A DNA stretch of 64,000 nucleotides from Stutzerimonas degradans (GCF_024448505.1 NZ_JAMOHV010000014.1:1-64000), one strand, 5' to 3'; numbered from the stretch's first letter, positions 40,401 to 48,828 are shown. Numbers and translations are program-made. Notes: generated by a model from the letters alone, not told the origin.

Positions 40401-40501
40401 TGGGCGGGCTGATCGTCGCCACAGCACTGACGCTGCTGTTCCTGCCGGCGCTCTACGCGGCGTGGTTCCGCGTGCGCGAGTCGGAAGCCAAGCCCGCCTG
40501 A
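37421..40501 (+). CDS. mexK: RND multidrug efflux transporter (MexK-like)
   Basis: This 1026-residue proton-driven pump of the HAE-1-type family has 12 predicted membrane segments and two large periplasmic loops. The proton-relay pair Asp-Asp in LLVDDAIIAVEMM lies in TM4. Length and gene order (regulator, adaptor, pump, next to rsmJ) match MexK of P. aeruginosa, which exports triclosan, tetracycline and erythromycin; substrate range here is inferred. Confidence 0.9.
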   Translation: MRFNLSAWALHNRQVVVYLMLLVAVVGVLSYGKLGQSEDPPFTFKAMVIQTQWPGATAEEVSRQVTERIEKKLMETGEYERIVSFSRPGESNVTFMARDSLRSKDIPELWYQIRKKIGDIRHTLPPGIQGPFFNDEFGTTFGNIYALTGEGFDYAVLKDYADRIQLQLQRVKSVGKVELIGLQDEKIWIELSNVKLATLGVPLEAVHQALQAQNAVSAAGFVETPSERVQLRVSGNFTTAEQIRDFPIRFEGRTFRLGDVAEVRRGFNEPPAPRMRFMGEPALGLAVSMKAGGDILMLGEALEQEFARLQQELPVGMQLRKVSDQPAAVKAGVGEFVRVLIEALAIVLLVSFFSLGMRTGLVVALSIPLVLAMTFATMHYLDIGLHKISLGALVLALGLLVDDAIIAVEMMAIKMEQGYDRLKAASFAWTSTAFPMLTGTLITAAGFLPIATANSSTGEYTRSIFQVVTIALIASWIAAVTFVPLLGDKLLPDLAARAARKHGGSSGGHDPYSTAFYQRVRRVVALCVRRRKTVIVLTLAAFVAAVALFRLVPQQFFPASGRLELMVDLKLAEGASLKATEAEVRRLEAMLKDRAGIDNYVAYVGTGSPRFYLPLDQQLPATSFAQFVVLAQSIEAREELRGWLIERLREDFSALRGRVTRLENGPPVGYPVQFRVTGEHIDVVRAHARQVAAKVAENPHVANVHLDWQEPSKKVLLDVDQDRARALGVSTAELSEFLRRTFIGSSVSQFREDNELIEILLRGTERERLELSMLPSLAIPTASGRSVPLAQVATLEYGFEEGVIWHRNRLPTVTVRADVYGDQQPASLVRQIEPTLADIRAQLPSGYLLEVGGTVEDSERGQRSVNAGLPLFVLVVVTLLMVQLRSFSRSAMVFLTAPLGIIGVTLFLLLFRQPFGFVAMLGTIALSGMIMRNSVILVDQIEQDIGAGHDRFNAIIDATVRRFRPIVLTALASVLAMIPLSRSIFFGPMAVAIMGGLIVATALTLLFLPALYAAWFRVRESEAKPA

Positions 40502-40502
40502 T

Positions 40503-41075
40503 TCAGTCGGATGCGCGGATGCCGGCGGCCGCGAGCAGTTGCTCGGCCGCCGCCCGGGCGTCCCGTGCCTGGTCGCCAGGGCCTTCGATGTGCGCCATGC
40601 TCAGCGCCCCTTCGAGCAGGTACTGCAGCTGGCGCGCAAGCTGCGCGGGCGCCGGTGCATCAAGGCGCTCCAGCAGCTCGCGCAGGTAGGTCTGCAGCTC
40701 GGCCTTGTAGGCGGCCGAGCGCCGATGAATGGGGTGATCGCGGTCGTGATACTCCGCGGCGGCGTTAACGAACAGGCAGCCGCAGAAGCGCCCGTCGCCG
40801 TGGATCATGCCGTGCAGGCCGTCGAATATTCCCAGCAGCGCCGCGCGCGGCGGCAGCTTCGCGGCGCGTTCGCGCAGCCGCGCGAGCATCGCCTCGTGGC
40901 GCGCGTCGAGCACGGCGACGATCAGCTCATCCTTGGATTTGAAGTGCTTGTACAGGGTCATCTTGGCCACGCCGGATTCGGCCAGAATCCGGTCGATGCC
41001 CGTGGCGTGATAGCCGTCGCGATAGAACAGGTCTTCGGCGGTGCTGAGCAGCTGGTCGCGCTTGTTCGATGCCAT
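40503..41075 (-). CDS. TetR-family regulator
   Basis: This 190-residue TetR regulator has an N-terminal helix-turn-helix (IDRILAESGVAKMTLYKHFKSK) and a C-terminal TetR_C domain with a FCGCLFVNA segment. The ATG at 41075 follows GGAGG. It is divergent from a glutathione S-transferase gene, whose promoter carries a matching palindrome, so that gene is its likely target. The stop lies 2 bases after the convergent pump gene. Confidence 0.88.
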   Translation of the reverse strand: MASNKRDQLLSTAEDLFYRDGYHATGIDRILAESGVAKMTLYKHFKSKDELIVAVLDARHEAMLARLRERAAKLPPRAALLGIFDGLHGMIHGDGRFCGCLFVNAAAEYHDRDHPIHRRSAAYKAELQTYLRELLERLDAPAPAQLARQLQYLLEGALSMAHIEGPGDQARDARAAAEQLLAAAGIRASD

Positions 41076-41154
41076 GAGTGCCTCCTTCGGAACGGCCATT
41101 ATGCGCGAGCGTTCGCTGCGCGCTCCAGTTGCCGTCCGTTGGTCATCTTTGCGC

Positions 41155-41184
41155 TTGAAGTGTACAGACAGGTCTGTCTATTAT
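41155..41184 (+). promoter_or_regulatory. GST promoter with TetR-type operator
   Basis: A plausible sigma-70 promoter (TTGAAG at 41155-41160 and TATTAT at 41179-41184, spacing 18) encloses the dyad AGACAG-GT-CTGTCT at 41166-41179. Binding of the divergent TetR regulator there would block RNA polymerase. Confidence 0.75.
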
Positions 41185-41214
41185 CCAGTGCACAACAACC
41201 ACGAGGGTGTGACC

Positions 41215-41811
41215 ATGAAACTCCACGACATGACGCTGTCCGGCAATTGCCACAAGGTGCGTCTGTTTCTCAGCCTGATCGGCCAGCCTGTCGAGCTGCT
41301 CCCGGTCGACCTGCTGAAGGGCGAGCAGAAGCAGCCGGCGTTTCGCGCCATCAATCCGCGCGGGCAGGTGCCTGCGCTGGAAGATGGCGAGTTCCGCCTG
41401 GGCGATTCGCAGGCGATCCTGGTCTACCTGGCGCGGCGTTATGCCGATGAGTGCTGGTACCCGCTGGAGGCCGAAACGCAGGGTCGGATCGCCGGCTGGC
41501 TGAGCTTCGCCGCCAATGAAACGCAGCACGGCCCGGCCACGGTGCGGGTGGGCAAGCTGTTCGGCATGCCGATCGATGCGGAGTTGGCGCAGGCCCGCGC
41601 GCTGAGCGCGTTGCGCGTCCTCGAACGGCATCTGGCCGTGCACGACTGGCTCGCGGAAACGGCGCAGCCGACCATTGCCGACATCGCCGTGTATCCCAAT
41701 GTCGCGCTGGGCGGCGACGGCGGTCTGGACCTCAGCCAATATCCGGCGCTGCAAGCCTGGTTCGCCCGCATCCGCGCGCTGCCCGGCTATGTCGGCATGC
41801 CTGGGTTGTAA
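41215..41811 (+). CDS. glutathione S-transferase family protein
   Basis: This 198-residue protein has an N-terminal thioredoxin-fold domain (LSGNCHKVRLFLS, then NPRGQVPALEDG and the glutathione-binding GDSQAI) and an alpha-helical C-terminal domain. It would conjugate or reduce an electrophile with glutathione. The gene is controlled by the divergent TetR regulator through the palindrome in its promoter. Confidence 0.9.
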   Translation: MKLHDMTLSGNCHKVRLFLSLIGQPVELLPVDLLKGEQKQPAFRAINPRGQVPALEDGEFRLGDSQAILVYLARRYADECWYPLEAETQGRIAGWLSFAANETQHGPATVRVGKLFGMPIDAELAQARALSALRVLERHLAVHDWLAETAQPTIADIAVYPNVALGGDGGLDLSQYPALQAWFARIRALPGYVGMPGL

Positions 41812-41815
41812 GGCC

Positions 41816-42619
41816 ATGTTCGCGCGAAACGGCCGGGCGCCCGCCAAGCGTTTCCGGTCGTCAACCGGGGCGGCACGACTGCTGGGGCTGCTCGCGATGC
41901 TCATGCTCGGTGTGGTAGGCAGCGCGGCGGCTGCCGACGGGTTGCGCTTCAGCCTGGTCAAGACGGCGCAGAGCGACAGCCGAAGCGAATATTCCTGGCG
42001 CCGCGGCGGCTGGCAGCAATCGCCGCCGGTGAACCACTTGGCGATCCTCATTGAGCATGGCCAGACCCGCTTGCTGTTCGGCACCGGGCTGGGGCGCCAG
42101 ATCGATGCCCAGGTGGATGCCGAGGTGCCGTGGCGCATCAAGCATTACGGCGAGGTACATGCGGTACGCGACCAGCTCGAGCGCGACGGTCTGACGGTCG
42201 ATCGCATTCTGCTCGGCTGCGTGCGCTGGGAGCACGCGTCGGGGCTAGCCGATTATCCGGAGGTGCCCGTCGCGGCCAGTGCGGACAGTCTGCGCTACCT
42301 GCGGGCCGCGACACCGCCTGCGGTGTTGCCGAGCCAGTTCCGCCATGCGGTCCGCTGGCAGACGCTGCAGTTCGAGTCCGGACCGTATCTTGACTATGCG
42401 CGGAGTCTGGACCTGTTCGGTGACGGTGCGCTGGTGCTGGTGCCGCTGGAAGGGCATGGCGCGCTTGGAGTTTTCCTGACGCTGGCCGACGGACGCCGCT
42501 TCTTCTTCCGTGGCGACGGTCAATCTGCGCAGCGACCTGAGGCGGCAGCGGCCGTTGCGCCGCTGACGGAGGCCGCTGCGCAAGCCGCGCTGGGCTTTTA
42601 TCCACGCTGGATTCAGTGA
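41816..42619 (+). CDS. secreted metallo-beta-lactamase-like protein with degraded metal site
   Basis: This 267-residue protein has a signal peptide (about residues 18-40, ending SAAAA). The following region follows the metallo-beta-lactamase fold: NHLAILIEHGQTRLLFGTG, then ILLGCVRWEHASGLADYP. In active members the last stretch is HxHWDH, but here it reads Cys135-Val-Arg137-Trp-Glu139-His140, so most zinc ligands are lost. It is probably a non-catalytic periplasmic relative. The gene starts 4 bases after the GST gene, likely in one transcript. The assignment rests on motif position only. Confidence 0.65.
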   Translation: MFARNGRAPAKRFRSSTGAARLLGLLAMLMLGVVGSAAAADGLRFSLVKTAQSDSRSEYSWRRGGWQQSPPVNHLAILIEHGQTRLLFGTGLGRQIDAQVDAEVPWRIKHYGEVHAVRDQLERDGLTVDRILLGCVRWEHASGLADYPEVPVAASADSLRYLRAATPPAVLPSQFRHAVRWQTLQFESGPYLDYARSLDLFGDGALVLVPLEGHGALGVFLTLADGRRFFFRGDGQSAQRPEAAAAVAPLTEAAAQAALGFYPRWIQ

Positions 42620-42767
42620 AGGCGAGACGCGGTAAAAAAACCTCACGAACAACCTTCATTTAGGCAATGCGTTGCCAGGCGGATTAAGCCATGATGTGCC
42701 AAACGTGAAGACTGCGTCACAGTCTGATTGGCTAATCGTGCCGAAGAGCCGAAGCAGGTCTGCCGCG

Positions 42768-44105
42768 ATGAAAACGGAAAACTACGCGCCGCTGGCGAGT
42801 GTCATTGATCTGTTGCTCGACGCCATCTGCGTCGTCGATGCGCAGGGCAATTTCGTTTTCGTCAGCGCGGCCTGCGAGCGCATCTTCGGCTATACGCCGG
42901 AGGAGATGCTCGGCAAGCGGATGATCGAGATGGTCTATCCCGAGGATCGGGCGCGTACTCTGGCCGCGGCGGAGGAGGTGATGGTCGGTCAGCCGCTGCT
43001 GCATTTCGAGAACCGCTACGTGCGCAAGGACGGCACGGTCGTGCACATCATGTGGTCGGCCTGCTGGTCGACCGACAACAAGCTGCGCATCGGCGTGGCG
43101 CGGGACATCACCCGGCGCAAACAGTCCGAAGCGATGCAGGCGGCACTCTATTCGATCTCCGAAGCGGCGCACGCGGCCAAGGACCTTGCCGCGCTGTATC
43201 AGCAGATCCACCTGACCGTGGCCCAGCTACTGCCGGTCGACGATTTCATCGTTGCCATTCGTGATTCCGCCAGCGGCGAATTGGGCTACCCCTACCAGGC
43301 GCTCGCGCCCGATTCGCTAGCCCCACCGCCGGAGCCGGTGGCTTCCCTGTGTTTTTCCGTGCTGCATGGCGGCCAGCCGCTGCGCTTCAATGCGCAATCG
43401 GTGCCGATGCTGGTGCTGCCGTTGAACAGCGCCGATGCGGCGTGCTGGCTGGGCGTGCCGCTCAACTCGCGCGAAGGCGTGATCGGCGCGCTGCTGCTGA
43501 AGAGCAAAGGCGTGCCGTACACCGAGAAAGACCAGGAGCTGTTGCAGTTCGTGTCCACCCAGGTGGTCACCGCCATCGAGCGCAAACAGCTGTACGCACG
43601 CCTGCAGCGCATGGCCCAGTACGATGAACTGACCGGCGTGCCGAATCGTGCCTGTTTCGCCGACCGCCTGGGCACAGCGCTGGCACGGGTGCGGCGCAAC
43701 GGTGGACGGTTCGCCTTGCTCTACATCGATCTGGATCGTTTCAAGCAGGTCAACGACAGCTTCGGCCACAGTGCCGGCGATCATCTGCTGCGGGCGGTCG
43801 CCGAGCGGCTGGTGCACTGTGTGCGCGACAGCGATACGGTCGCCCGGCTGGGCGGCGACGAGTTCGTGGTGTTGCTGGAAAGCATCGCGCATCCGGCGGA
43901 CGCCGAGCGGGTCGTCGACAAGATTCGCGCGGTGTTCGAGCAGCCGGTGGATCTGGTCGGCCACCAGCTGGTTGCTGGCCTGAGCATCGGCATCGCGCAT
44001 TACCCCGAGGACGGCGAGGCCGAGGCGCAACTGCTCAAGCAGGCCGACGACCGCATGTACCTGATCAAGGCGCGCCGCCGCCAGCAGCCGCTGGATTGCG
44101 CCTGA
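42768..44105 (+). CDS. PAS-GAF-GGDEF diguanylate cyclase
   Basis: This 445-residue protein has an N-terminal PAS domain with PAC (residues about 8-122), a GAF-like domain (about 135-285), and a C-terminal GGDEF domain with the intact GGDEF active site and DxDxFK-type LYIDLDRFKQVND. It should make cyclic di-GMP in response to a PAS or GAF signal. No EAL domain is present and no membrane segment is seen. An in-frame TTG at 42672 would extend it; the ATG at 42768 is preferred. Confidence 0.9.
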   Translation: MKTENYAPLASVIDLLLDAICVVDAQGNFVFVSAACERIFGYTPEEMLGKRMIEMVYPEDRARTLAAAEEVMVGQPLLHFENRYVRKDGTVVHIMWSACWSTDNKLRIGVARDITRRKQSEAMQAALYSISEAAHAAKDLAALYQQIHLTVAQLLPVDDFIVAIRDSASGELGYPYQALAPDSLAPPPEPVASLCFSVLHGGQPLRFNAQSVPMLVLPLNSADAACWLGVPLNSREGVIGALLLKSKGVPYTEKDQELLQFVSTQVVTAIERKQLYARLQRMAQYDELTGVPNRACFADRLGTALARVRRNGGRFALLYIDLDRFKQVNDSFGHSAGDHLLRAVAERLVHCVRDSDTVARLGGDEFVVLLESIAHPADAERVVDKIRAVFEQPVDLVGHQLVAGLSIGIAHYPEDGEAEAQLLKQADDRMYLIKARRRQQPLDCA

Positions 44106-44106
44106 C

Positions 44107-44448
44107 TCAATCGTCGCGGGTCAGCACTTCCAGCAGTTCGATCTCGAAGTGCAGATTCGAATTCGGCTTGATGTGCGCGCCGACCTGGCGCTCGCCATAG
44201 GCCAGATGCGCTGGCACGAACAGCTTGCGCTTGCCGCCGACCTTCATGCCCATCAGACCGATATCCCAACCCTTGATCACCCGTCCGCTGCCGATCACGC
44301 ATTGAAAGGGCTTGCCGCGTTCGTAGGAGGAATCGAACACGGTGCCGTCTTCCAGCGTGCCGCGGTATTGGGTGGTGATCAGCGCGCCCTTGACCACGGC
44401 CTTGCCGTCGCCGGTCTGGATATCCTCGATCAGCAGCTCGTCGCTCAT
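44107..44448 (-). CDS. FKBP-type peptidyl-prolyl isomerase
   Basis: This 113-residue FKBP catalyses proline cis-trans isomerisation. It has GTLEDGTVFDSSYERGKP, GRVIKGWDIGL and a PAHLAYGER stretch. No signal peptide, so it is cytoplasmic. The ATG at 44448 is used; the longer frame upstream has no support. It follows the MocR gene on the same strand by 75 bases. Confidence 0.9.
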   Translation of the reverse strand: MSDELLIEDIQTGDGKAVVKGALITTQYRGTLEDGTVFDSSYERGKPFQCVIGSGRVIKGWDIGLMGMKVGGKRKLFVPAHLAYGERQVGAHIKPNSNLHFEIELLEVLTRDD

Positions 44449-44523
44449 CGTCGTCTCGCACACGTTGGGAAAGGGGCGGCTTTTTCGCAGGAATCGCGCG
44501 CCCTGGCAAGTCTGCACAGGCGC

Positions 44524-45933
44524 TCAGAACGACTTGATCATCCGCCCCAGCAGCGCCATCGCGTCGTCGCTGCGGGCGTCCCAGGGGTGCCCGTGGTTCA
44601 GCCGCGCGCAGTTGCGAAAGCGCCGGGTCGCCGAGAAGATCGGCCCCGGGGCCAGGCTGATGCCCTGCGCCAGCGCCAGTTGCAGCAGCTGCAGCGAATC
44701 GACCTGTTCGGGGAATTCGAACCAGAGAAAATAACCGCCGCTGGGTCGCGTGACCCGCGTGCTGGCCGGGAAATGCCGGGCGGCGGAGGCGAGCATCGCG
44801 CCCTGCTGCATTTCCAGCGCATGGCGCAGCTTGCGCAGGTGACGGTCGTAGCCGCCATGCTGCAGGTAGTCGGCGATGGCGGCCTGCGCTGGCACCGAGG
44901 GCGAGATGGTGGTCATCAGCTTGAGCCGGGCGATCTGTTCGGCAAAGCGCCCGCCGGCGACCCAGCCGACGCGGTAGCCGGGCGCCAGGCTCTTGGAAAA
45001 GGAGCCGCAGTGCATCACCAGGCCGTCGCGGTCGTGGCTCTTTACCGGGCGCGGCGGCTCGCGGGTGAAGTACAGCTCGGCGTAAACGTCGTCCTCGATC
45101 AGCGGCACCTGATGGTGCTGCAGCAGATCGTAGAGCTGCTGCTTCTTCGCCTCGCCCATGCTCGCGCCCAGCGGGTTCTGCAGGCTGCTCATGAACCAGC
45201 AGGCCTTGATCGGCAGGTGCGCCAGGCGGTCGGCGAGGATGTCGAGGTCGATGCCTTCGCGCGGGTGGACGGGAATCTCCACCGCCTTGAGCTTGAGCCG
45301 TTCCAGCACCTGCAGCGTGGCGTAGAAGGCCGGCGCCTCGATCGCCACCAGATCGCCCGGCTCGGTCACCACCTGCAGGCAGAGGTTCAGCGCTTCCATG
45401 GCGCCGGTGGTGATCACCAGCTCGTCCATCGGCAGCATCACGCCGCTGACCATGTAGCGCAGGGCGATCTGCCGGCGCAGGTCGGGATTGCCGGCGGTCA
45501 TCTCGGCGATCACCTCGCGCGCCGGCATGTCGCGCACGCTCTGCGCCATTGAGCGCGCCAGGCGCGGCAGCGGAAACAGCTCGGGGCTGGGAAAGGCCGA
45601 ACCGAACGGCACCGTGGCCGGATCGCGTAGCGAGGCGAGCACCGAGAACACCAGTTCGCTGACGTCCACATCGGTGGTTTCCGCGGGGCGCGCGCCGATC
45701 TCCGGCTCGTGCAGCGGACGTTTGGCGTGTTCGCGGACGAAATAGCCCGAGCGGGCCCGCGCCTGGATCAGCCCGCGATCCTCCAGCAGGTAGTAGGCTT
45801 GGAACACCGTGGACGGGCTGACGCCGTAGGTGCGGCTGGCGTGGCGCACCGAGGGCACCTTCTGTCCGGGGGCGAGCACGCCGCTGCGGATCAGCTCGGC
45901 AATCTCGTCGGCGAACTTTTCGTAGCGCTTCAT
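44524..45933 (-). CDS. MocR-family (GntR plus aminotransferase-like) regulator
   Basis: This 469-residue protein has an N-terminal GntR winged helix (residues 1-70, VRHASRTYGVSPSTVFQAYYLLE) and a C-terminal fold-type I aminotransferase domain with a pyridoxal-phosphate Lys in SFSKSLAPGYRVGW. Such regulators sense an amine or pyridoxal phosphate. Its target is unknown. It lies 34 bases downstream of ccoG on the same strand, so it may be read from the ccoG promoter. Confidence 0.9.
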   Translation of the reverse strand: MKRYEKFADEIAELIRSGVLAPGQKVPSVRHASRTYGVSPSTVFQAYYLLEDRGLIQARARSGYFVREHAKRPLHEPEIGARPAETTDVDVSELVFSVLASLRDPATVPFGSAFPSPELFPLPRLARSMAQSVRDMPAREVIAEMTAGNPDLRRQIALRYMVSGVMLPMDELVITTGAMEALNLCLQVVTEPGDLVAIEAPAFYATLQVLERLKLKAVEIPVHPREGIDLDILADRLAHLPIKACWFMSSLQNPLGASMGEAKKQQLYDLLQHHQVPLIEDDVYAELYFTREPPRPVKSHDRDGLVMHCGSFSKSLAPGYRVGWVAGGRFAEQIARLKLMTTISPSVPAQAAIADYLQHGGYDRHLRKLRHALEMQQGAMLASAARHFPASTRVTRPSGGYFLWFEFPEQVDSLQLLQLALAQGISLAPGPIFSATRRFRNCARLNHGHPWDARSDDAMALLGRMIKSF

Positions 45934-45967
45934 CGGGACCCTGATGGTGGCGGGTAGAGCGGCCAGT

Positions 45968-47386
45968 CTACTGGTGCAGCGCGGCGAGGGGAGCGACGAA
46001 GGTGCTCGGCGTGCGCACCCGGCTGGCCGGTTGGGCCAGGTCGCGGGCCTCGAAATGCACTTCCTGGCTGAATTCGTGCGTGTCGTCGAGCAGCGCGACG
46101 CTGACCGGCAGATCGGCGATCTCGCCCGGCGCCAGGCTGACCTCGGCCGGACCGTGCAGCGCGAACGGACCGTCCGTCAGCGTCAGTGCGTAGCGGCGCG
46201 GCTGCTGCGTTTTGTTGATCAGCTTGAGGCGATACATGTTCTCGATCTGCCCCTGCATGTTCTCGCGGTACAGCGTGCGGTCGCGGGTGACGTCCAACTG
46301 CAGTTGCGGCCGCGCCTCCAGCGCCCAGATGAAGGCACCGATCATCGCCATCAGCGCCACGGCATAAGCGACCAGGCGTGGCCGGAAGAAGCGTGTCGCG
46401 CCACGGTTGAGTGCGCGTTCGGAGGTGTAGCGCAGCAGGCCACGGGCATAGCCCATCCGGTCCATGACGCCGTCGCAGACGTCGATGCAGGCACCGCAGC
46501 TGATGCAGTCCAGCTGCAGCCCATCGCGGATGTCGATGCCGGTGGGGCAAACCTGTACGCACAGCGTGCAGTCGATGCAGTCGCCCAGATTCTGCGCGCG
46601 TGGGTCGCTGTCCTTGCGCCGCGCGCCGCGGGCTTCGCCACGCGCGGCATCATAGGAGACCAGCAGGGTATCGGCGTCGAACATCACGCTCTGGAAGCGC
46701 GAGTACGGACACATGTGCAGGCACACCTGTTCGCGCAGCCAGCCGGCGTTGAGGTAGGTGGCGGCGGTGAAGAACAGCAGCCAGAAGGCGCTGGTGAGGC
46801 CGATGTCCAGGCGCGTGAGGTCGCCCACCAGTTCGCGCACTGGTGTGAAGTAGCCGACGAAGGTCAGCGCGGTGGCCAGGCTGATCGCCAGCCACAGCGC
46901 GTGCTTGGCGCTGCGGCGCAGCAGCTTGCCGGGCGACCAGGGCGCGGCGTCGAGCTTGATGCGCTGCAGGCGGTCGCCTTCGGTGACTTTCTCCGCCCAC
47001 ATGAACATCCAGGTCCAGCTGCTCTGCGGGCAGGCGTAGCCGCACCAGACGCGGCCGGCCAGTACGGTGATGAAAAACAGGCCGAACGCCGCGATGATCA
47101 GGAGCGCTGAGAGCAGGATGAAATCCTGCGGCCAGAAGGTCGCGCCGAAGATATGGAACTGCTGCTGACCGAGATCCCACAGCACCGCCTGGCGACCGTT
47201 CCAGTTCAGCCAGACGGTGCCGAAGTAGAGCAGCATGAGCAGGCCGCCGCCCAACAGGCGCAGGTTACGGAAATAGCCGCTGAAGCTGCGGGTGTGAATC
47301 GGCCCGCCGCTTTGCGCGGGCGTGAGGCGAATAGGCGTGCTCGCGTCGACGGTTTCGATGAGTTGTGCGGGGATGCGGTCGTTCAT
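45968..47386 (-). CDS. ccoG: cytochrome c oxidase accessory protein CcoG (RdxA/FixG)
   Basis: CcoG reduces Cu(II) to Cu(I) to supply copper for assembling cbb3-type cytochrome c oxidase. The 472-residue protein has several membrane segments, the CGYACPQSSW motif and two ferredoxin-type [4Fe-4S] sets (CIDCTLCVQVCP and CISCGACIDVC). An FixG-type C-terminal domain follows. It stands outside a ccoNOPQ cluster in this window. An ANR-like box lies upstream. Confidence 0.93.
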   Translation of the reverse strand: MNDRIPAQLIETVDASTPIRLTPAQSGGPIHTRSFSGYFRNLRLLGGGLLMLLYFGTVWLNWNGRQAVLWDLGQQQFHIFGATFWPQDFILLSALLIIAAFGLFFITVLAGRVWCGYACPQSSWTWMFMWAEKVTEGDRLQRIKLDAAPWSPGKLLRRSAKHALWLAISLATALTFVGYFTPVRELVGDLTRLDIGLTSAFWLLFFTAATYLNAGWLREQVCLHMCPYSRFQSVMFDADTLLVSYDAARGEARGARRKDSDPRAQNLGDCIDCTLCVQVCPTGIDIRDGLQLDCISCGACIDVCDGVMDRMGYARGLLRYTSERALNRGATRFFRPRLVAYAVALMAMIGAFIWALEARPQLQLDVTRDRTLYRENMQGQIENMYRLKLINKTQQPRRYALTLTDGPFALHGPAEVSLAPGEIADLPVSVALLDDTHEFSQEVHFEARDLAQPASRVRTPSTFVAPLAALHQ

Positions 47387-47523
47387 TTGGCGCTCGCCTC
47401 ATGGGCAGTTCGGGCGAGCGGATGATCGGTGGCGCAGCAACTGCATAACAGACTCAGATGAAACGCATAAATACGGATCAGATGGCGTTCAGTGCCGCGG
47501 CAAAACCGTGCTGACGCGCGCAG

Positions 47524-47537
47524 TTGACCTGTATCAG
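47524..47537. promoter_or_regulatory. possible ANR/FNR box upstream of ccoG and lrgA
   Basis: TTGAC-CTGT-ATCAG matches the TTGAT-N4-ATCAA consensus at 8 of 10 positions. It lies in the 297-base gap between divergent ccoG and lrgA. ANR control of CcoG-type genes is usual in Pseudomonas, but this single site is only suggestive. Confidence 0.4.
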
Positions 47538-47547
47538 CACCTTGCTT

Positions 47548-47555
47548 TGTATACA
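47548..47555. promoter_or_regulatory. TGTATACA palindrome, possible GntR-type operator
   Basis: A perfect 8-base palindrome lies 11 bases from the ANR-like site. GntR regulators bind short GTATAC-type dyads, and the MocR gene downstream of ccoG would be under this region. Chance occurrence is quite possible. Confidence 0.3.
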
Positions 47556-47683
47556 GCTGATCCGCTTTTTTTGCGTGCATCTGATCCTGTTGCGCAACGG
47601 CCGCTGCGTCCATAGTCGGAGCCTTTTGCATTGAGGGGGACGCCGGCAATGAACCAGCAACCGCGGCACGGGGAGGGCGCACG

Positions 47684-48049
47684 ATGATTCTTCAAGGGTT
47701 GACCTGGCTGGTGCTGCTGCAGCTGCTTGGCCATGTGCTGAATCTCGTACTGCTGCCGGCGTTGCCGGGGCCGATTCTCGGCATGCTGCTGCTGTTCGTC
47801 CTGCTGCTGGCGCGTCGCGGAATTCCCGAGTCGCTGGAAAAGACCGCCGCGCTGCTGCTGCAGTACCTGCCGCTGCTATTGATCGTCCCGGCCGCCGGGA
47901 TCATGACCAGCGGCTCGGCACTGCTCGATGACCTGCCGGCCATCGCCGCGGGGCTGGTGCTGTCGCTGCTGATTACCGTGCCGTTCTGTGGCTGGCTGAT
48001 GCAGCGGCTGATCCGCCGTCAGGAGCAACGTGCGGAGGATCAGACATGA
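47684..48049 (+). CDS. lrgA: LrgA/CidA-family holin-like protein
   Basis: This 121-residue protein has four predicted membrane segments and the family core PALPGPILGMLLLF near residue 27. LrgA/CidA proteins form holin-like pores or export pyruvate-type metabolites together with LrgB. Its end overlaps the lrgB start (ATGA). Confidence 0.88.
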   Translation: MILQGLTWLVLLQLLGHVLNLVLLPALPGPILGMLLLFVLLLARRGIPESLEKTAALLLQYLPLLLIVPAAGIMTSGSALLDDLPAIAAGLVLSLLITVPFCGWLMQRLIRRQEQRAEDQT

Positions 48050-48756
48050 GCGTGCTCGACTGGCGCTTGGCCTGGAATGACGTGCTGGCGCATTCACTGT
48101 TTGCCGTGGTGCTTACGCTGATTGCCTTCCAGCTGGCGCTGATGCTGTACCGGCGCAGCGGCTGGTTGGTGTTGCAGCCGGTGATGATCGGCATGCTGCT
48201 GGTGGTCGCCACGCTGACGCTGGTCGGCGTGGAGTACCCGCGCTACCGCGAGGGCGCCGCACCGATCGCCATGCTGTTGGGGCCGGCGACCGTGGCGCTG
48301 GCGGTGCCGCTGTACCGTCACCTGCGGCGCATTCGCCAGTTGTTCTGGCCGATCGTCATCACGCTGGTGGTCGGCGGGCTGCTCTGTGTGGCGCTCACCC
48401 TGGCCATCGCCTGGCTGCTGGGCGCCGAACTGCCGGTGCTGATGAGCCTGGCGCCGAAGTCCGCGACCATGCCGATCGCCATGCTGGTGGCCGAGGAGCT
48501 GGGCGGCCTGGCTTCGCTGGCGGCGGTGTTCGTCATGCTCACCGGTGTCATCGGTACCGCGCTGGGACCGCTGCTGCTGCGCTGGGCCGGCGTCGAGCAT
48601 CCGGCGGCGCGTGGCCTGAGCTACGGTATCAACGCCCACGCCATCGGCACCGCCAGGGCGCTGGAGGAGGGCGACGAGTGCGGCGCCTTCGCGGCGCTGG
48701 GCATGAGTCTGCTGGGCATTCTGATCGCGCTGCTGCTGCCGTTCGCGCTGGGGTGA
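48046..48756 (+). CDS. lrgB: LrgB-family protein
   Basis: This 236-residue, many-membrane-segment protein is the partner of LrgA. Family stretches are VEYPRYREGA, LGPATVALAVPLY and LAPKSATMPIAM. The pair is linked to control of autolysis and to metabolite transport. Translational coupling to the upstream gene supports a joint role. Confidence 0.88.
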   Translation: MSVLDWRLAWNDVLAHSLFAVVLTLIAFQLALMLYRRSGWLVLQPVMIGMLLVVATLTLVGVEYPRYREGAAPIAMLLGPATVALAVPLYRHLRRIRQLFWPIVITLVVGGLLCVALTLAIAWLLGAELPVLMSLAPKSATMPIAMLVAEELGGLASLAAVFVMLTGVIGTALGPLLLRWAGVEHPAARGLSYGINAHAIGTARALEEGDECGAFAALGMSLLGILIALLLPFALG

Positions 48757-48828
48757 GGAATGCCGAGCGGGGTGGGCGCATTTGTGGCGATAATCCACGC
48801 CCCGTTCGACCCCGCAAAGGAATCCGTC

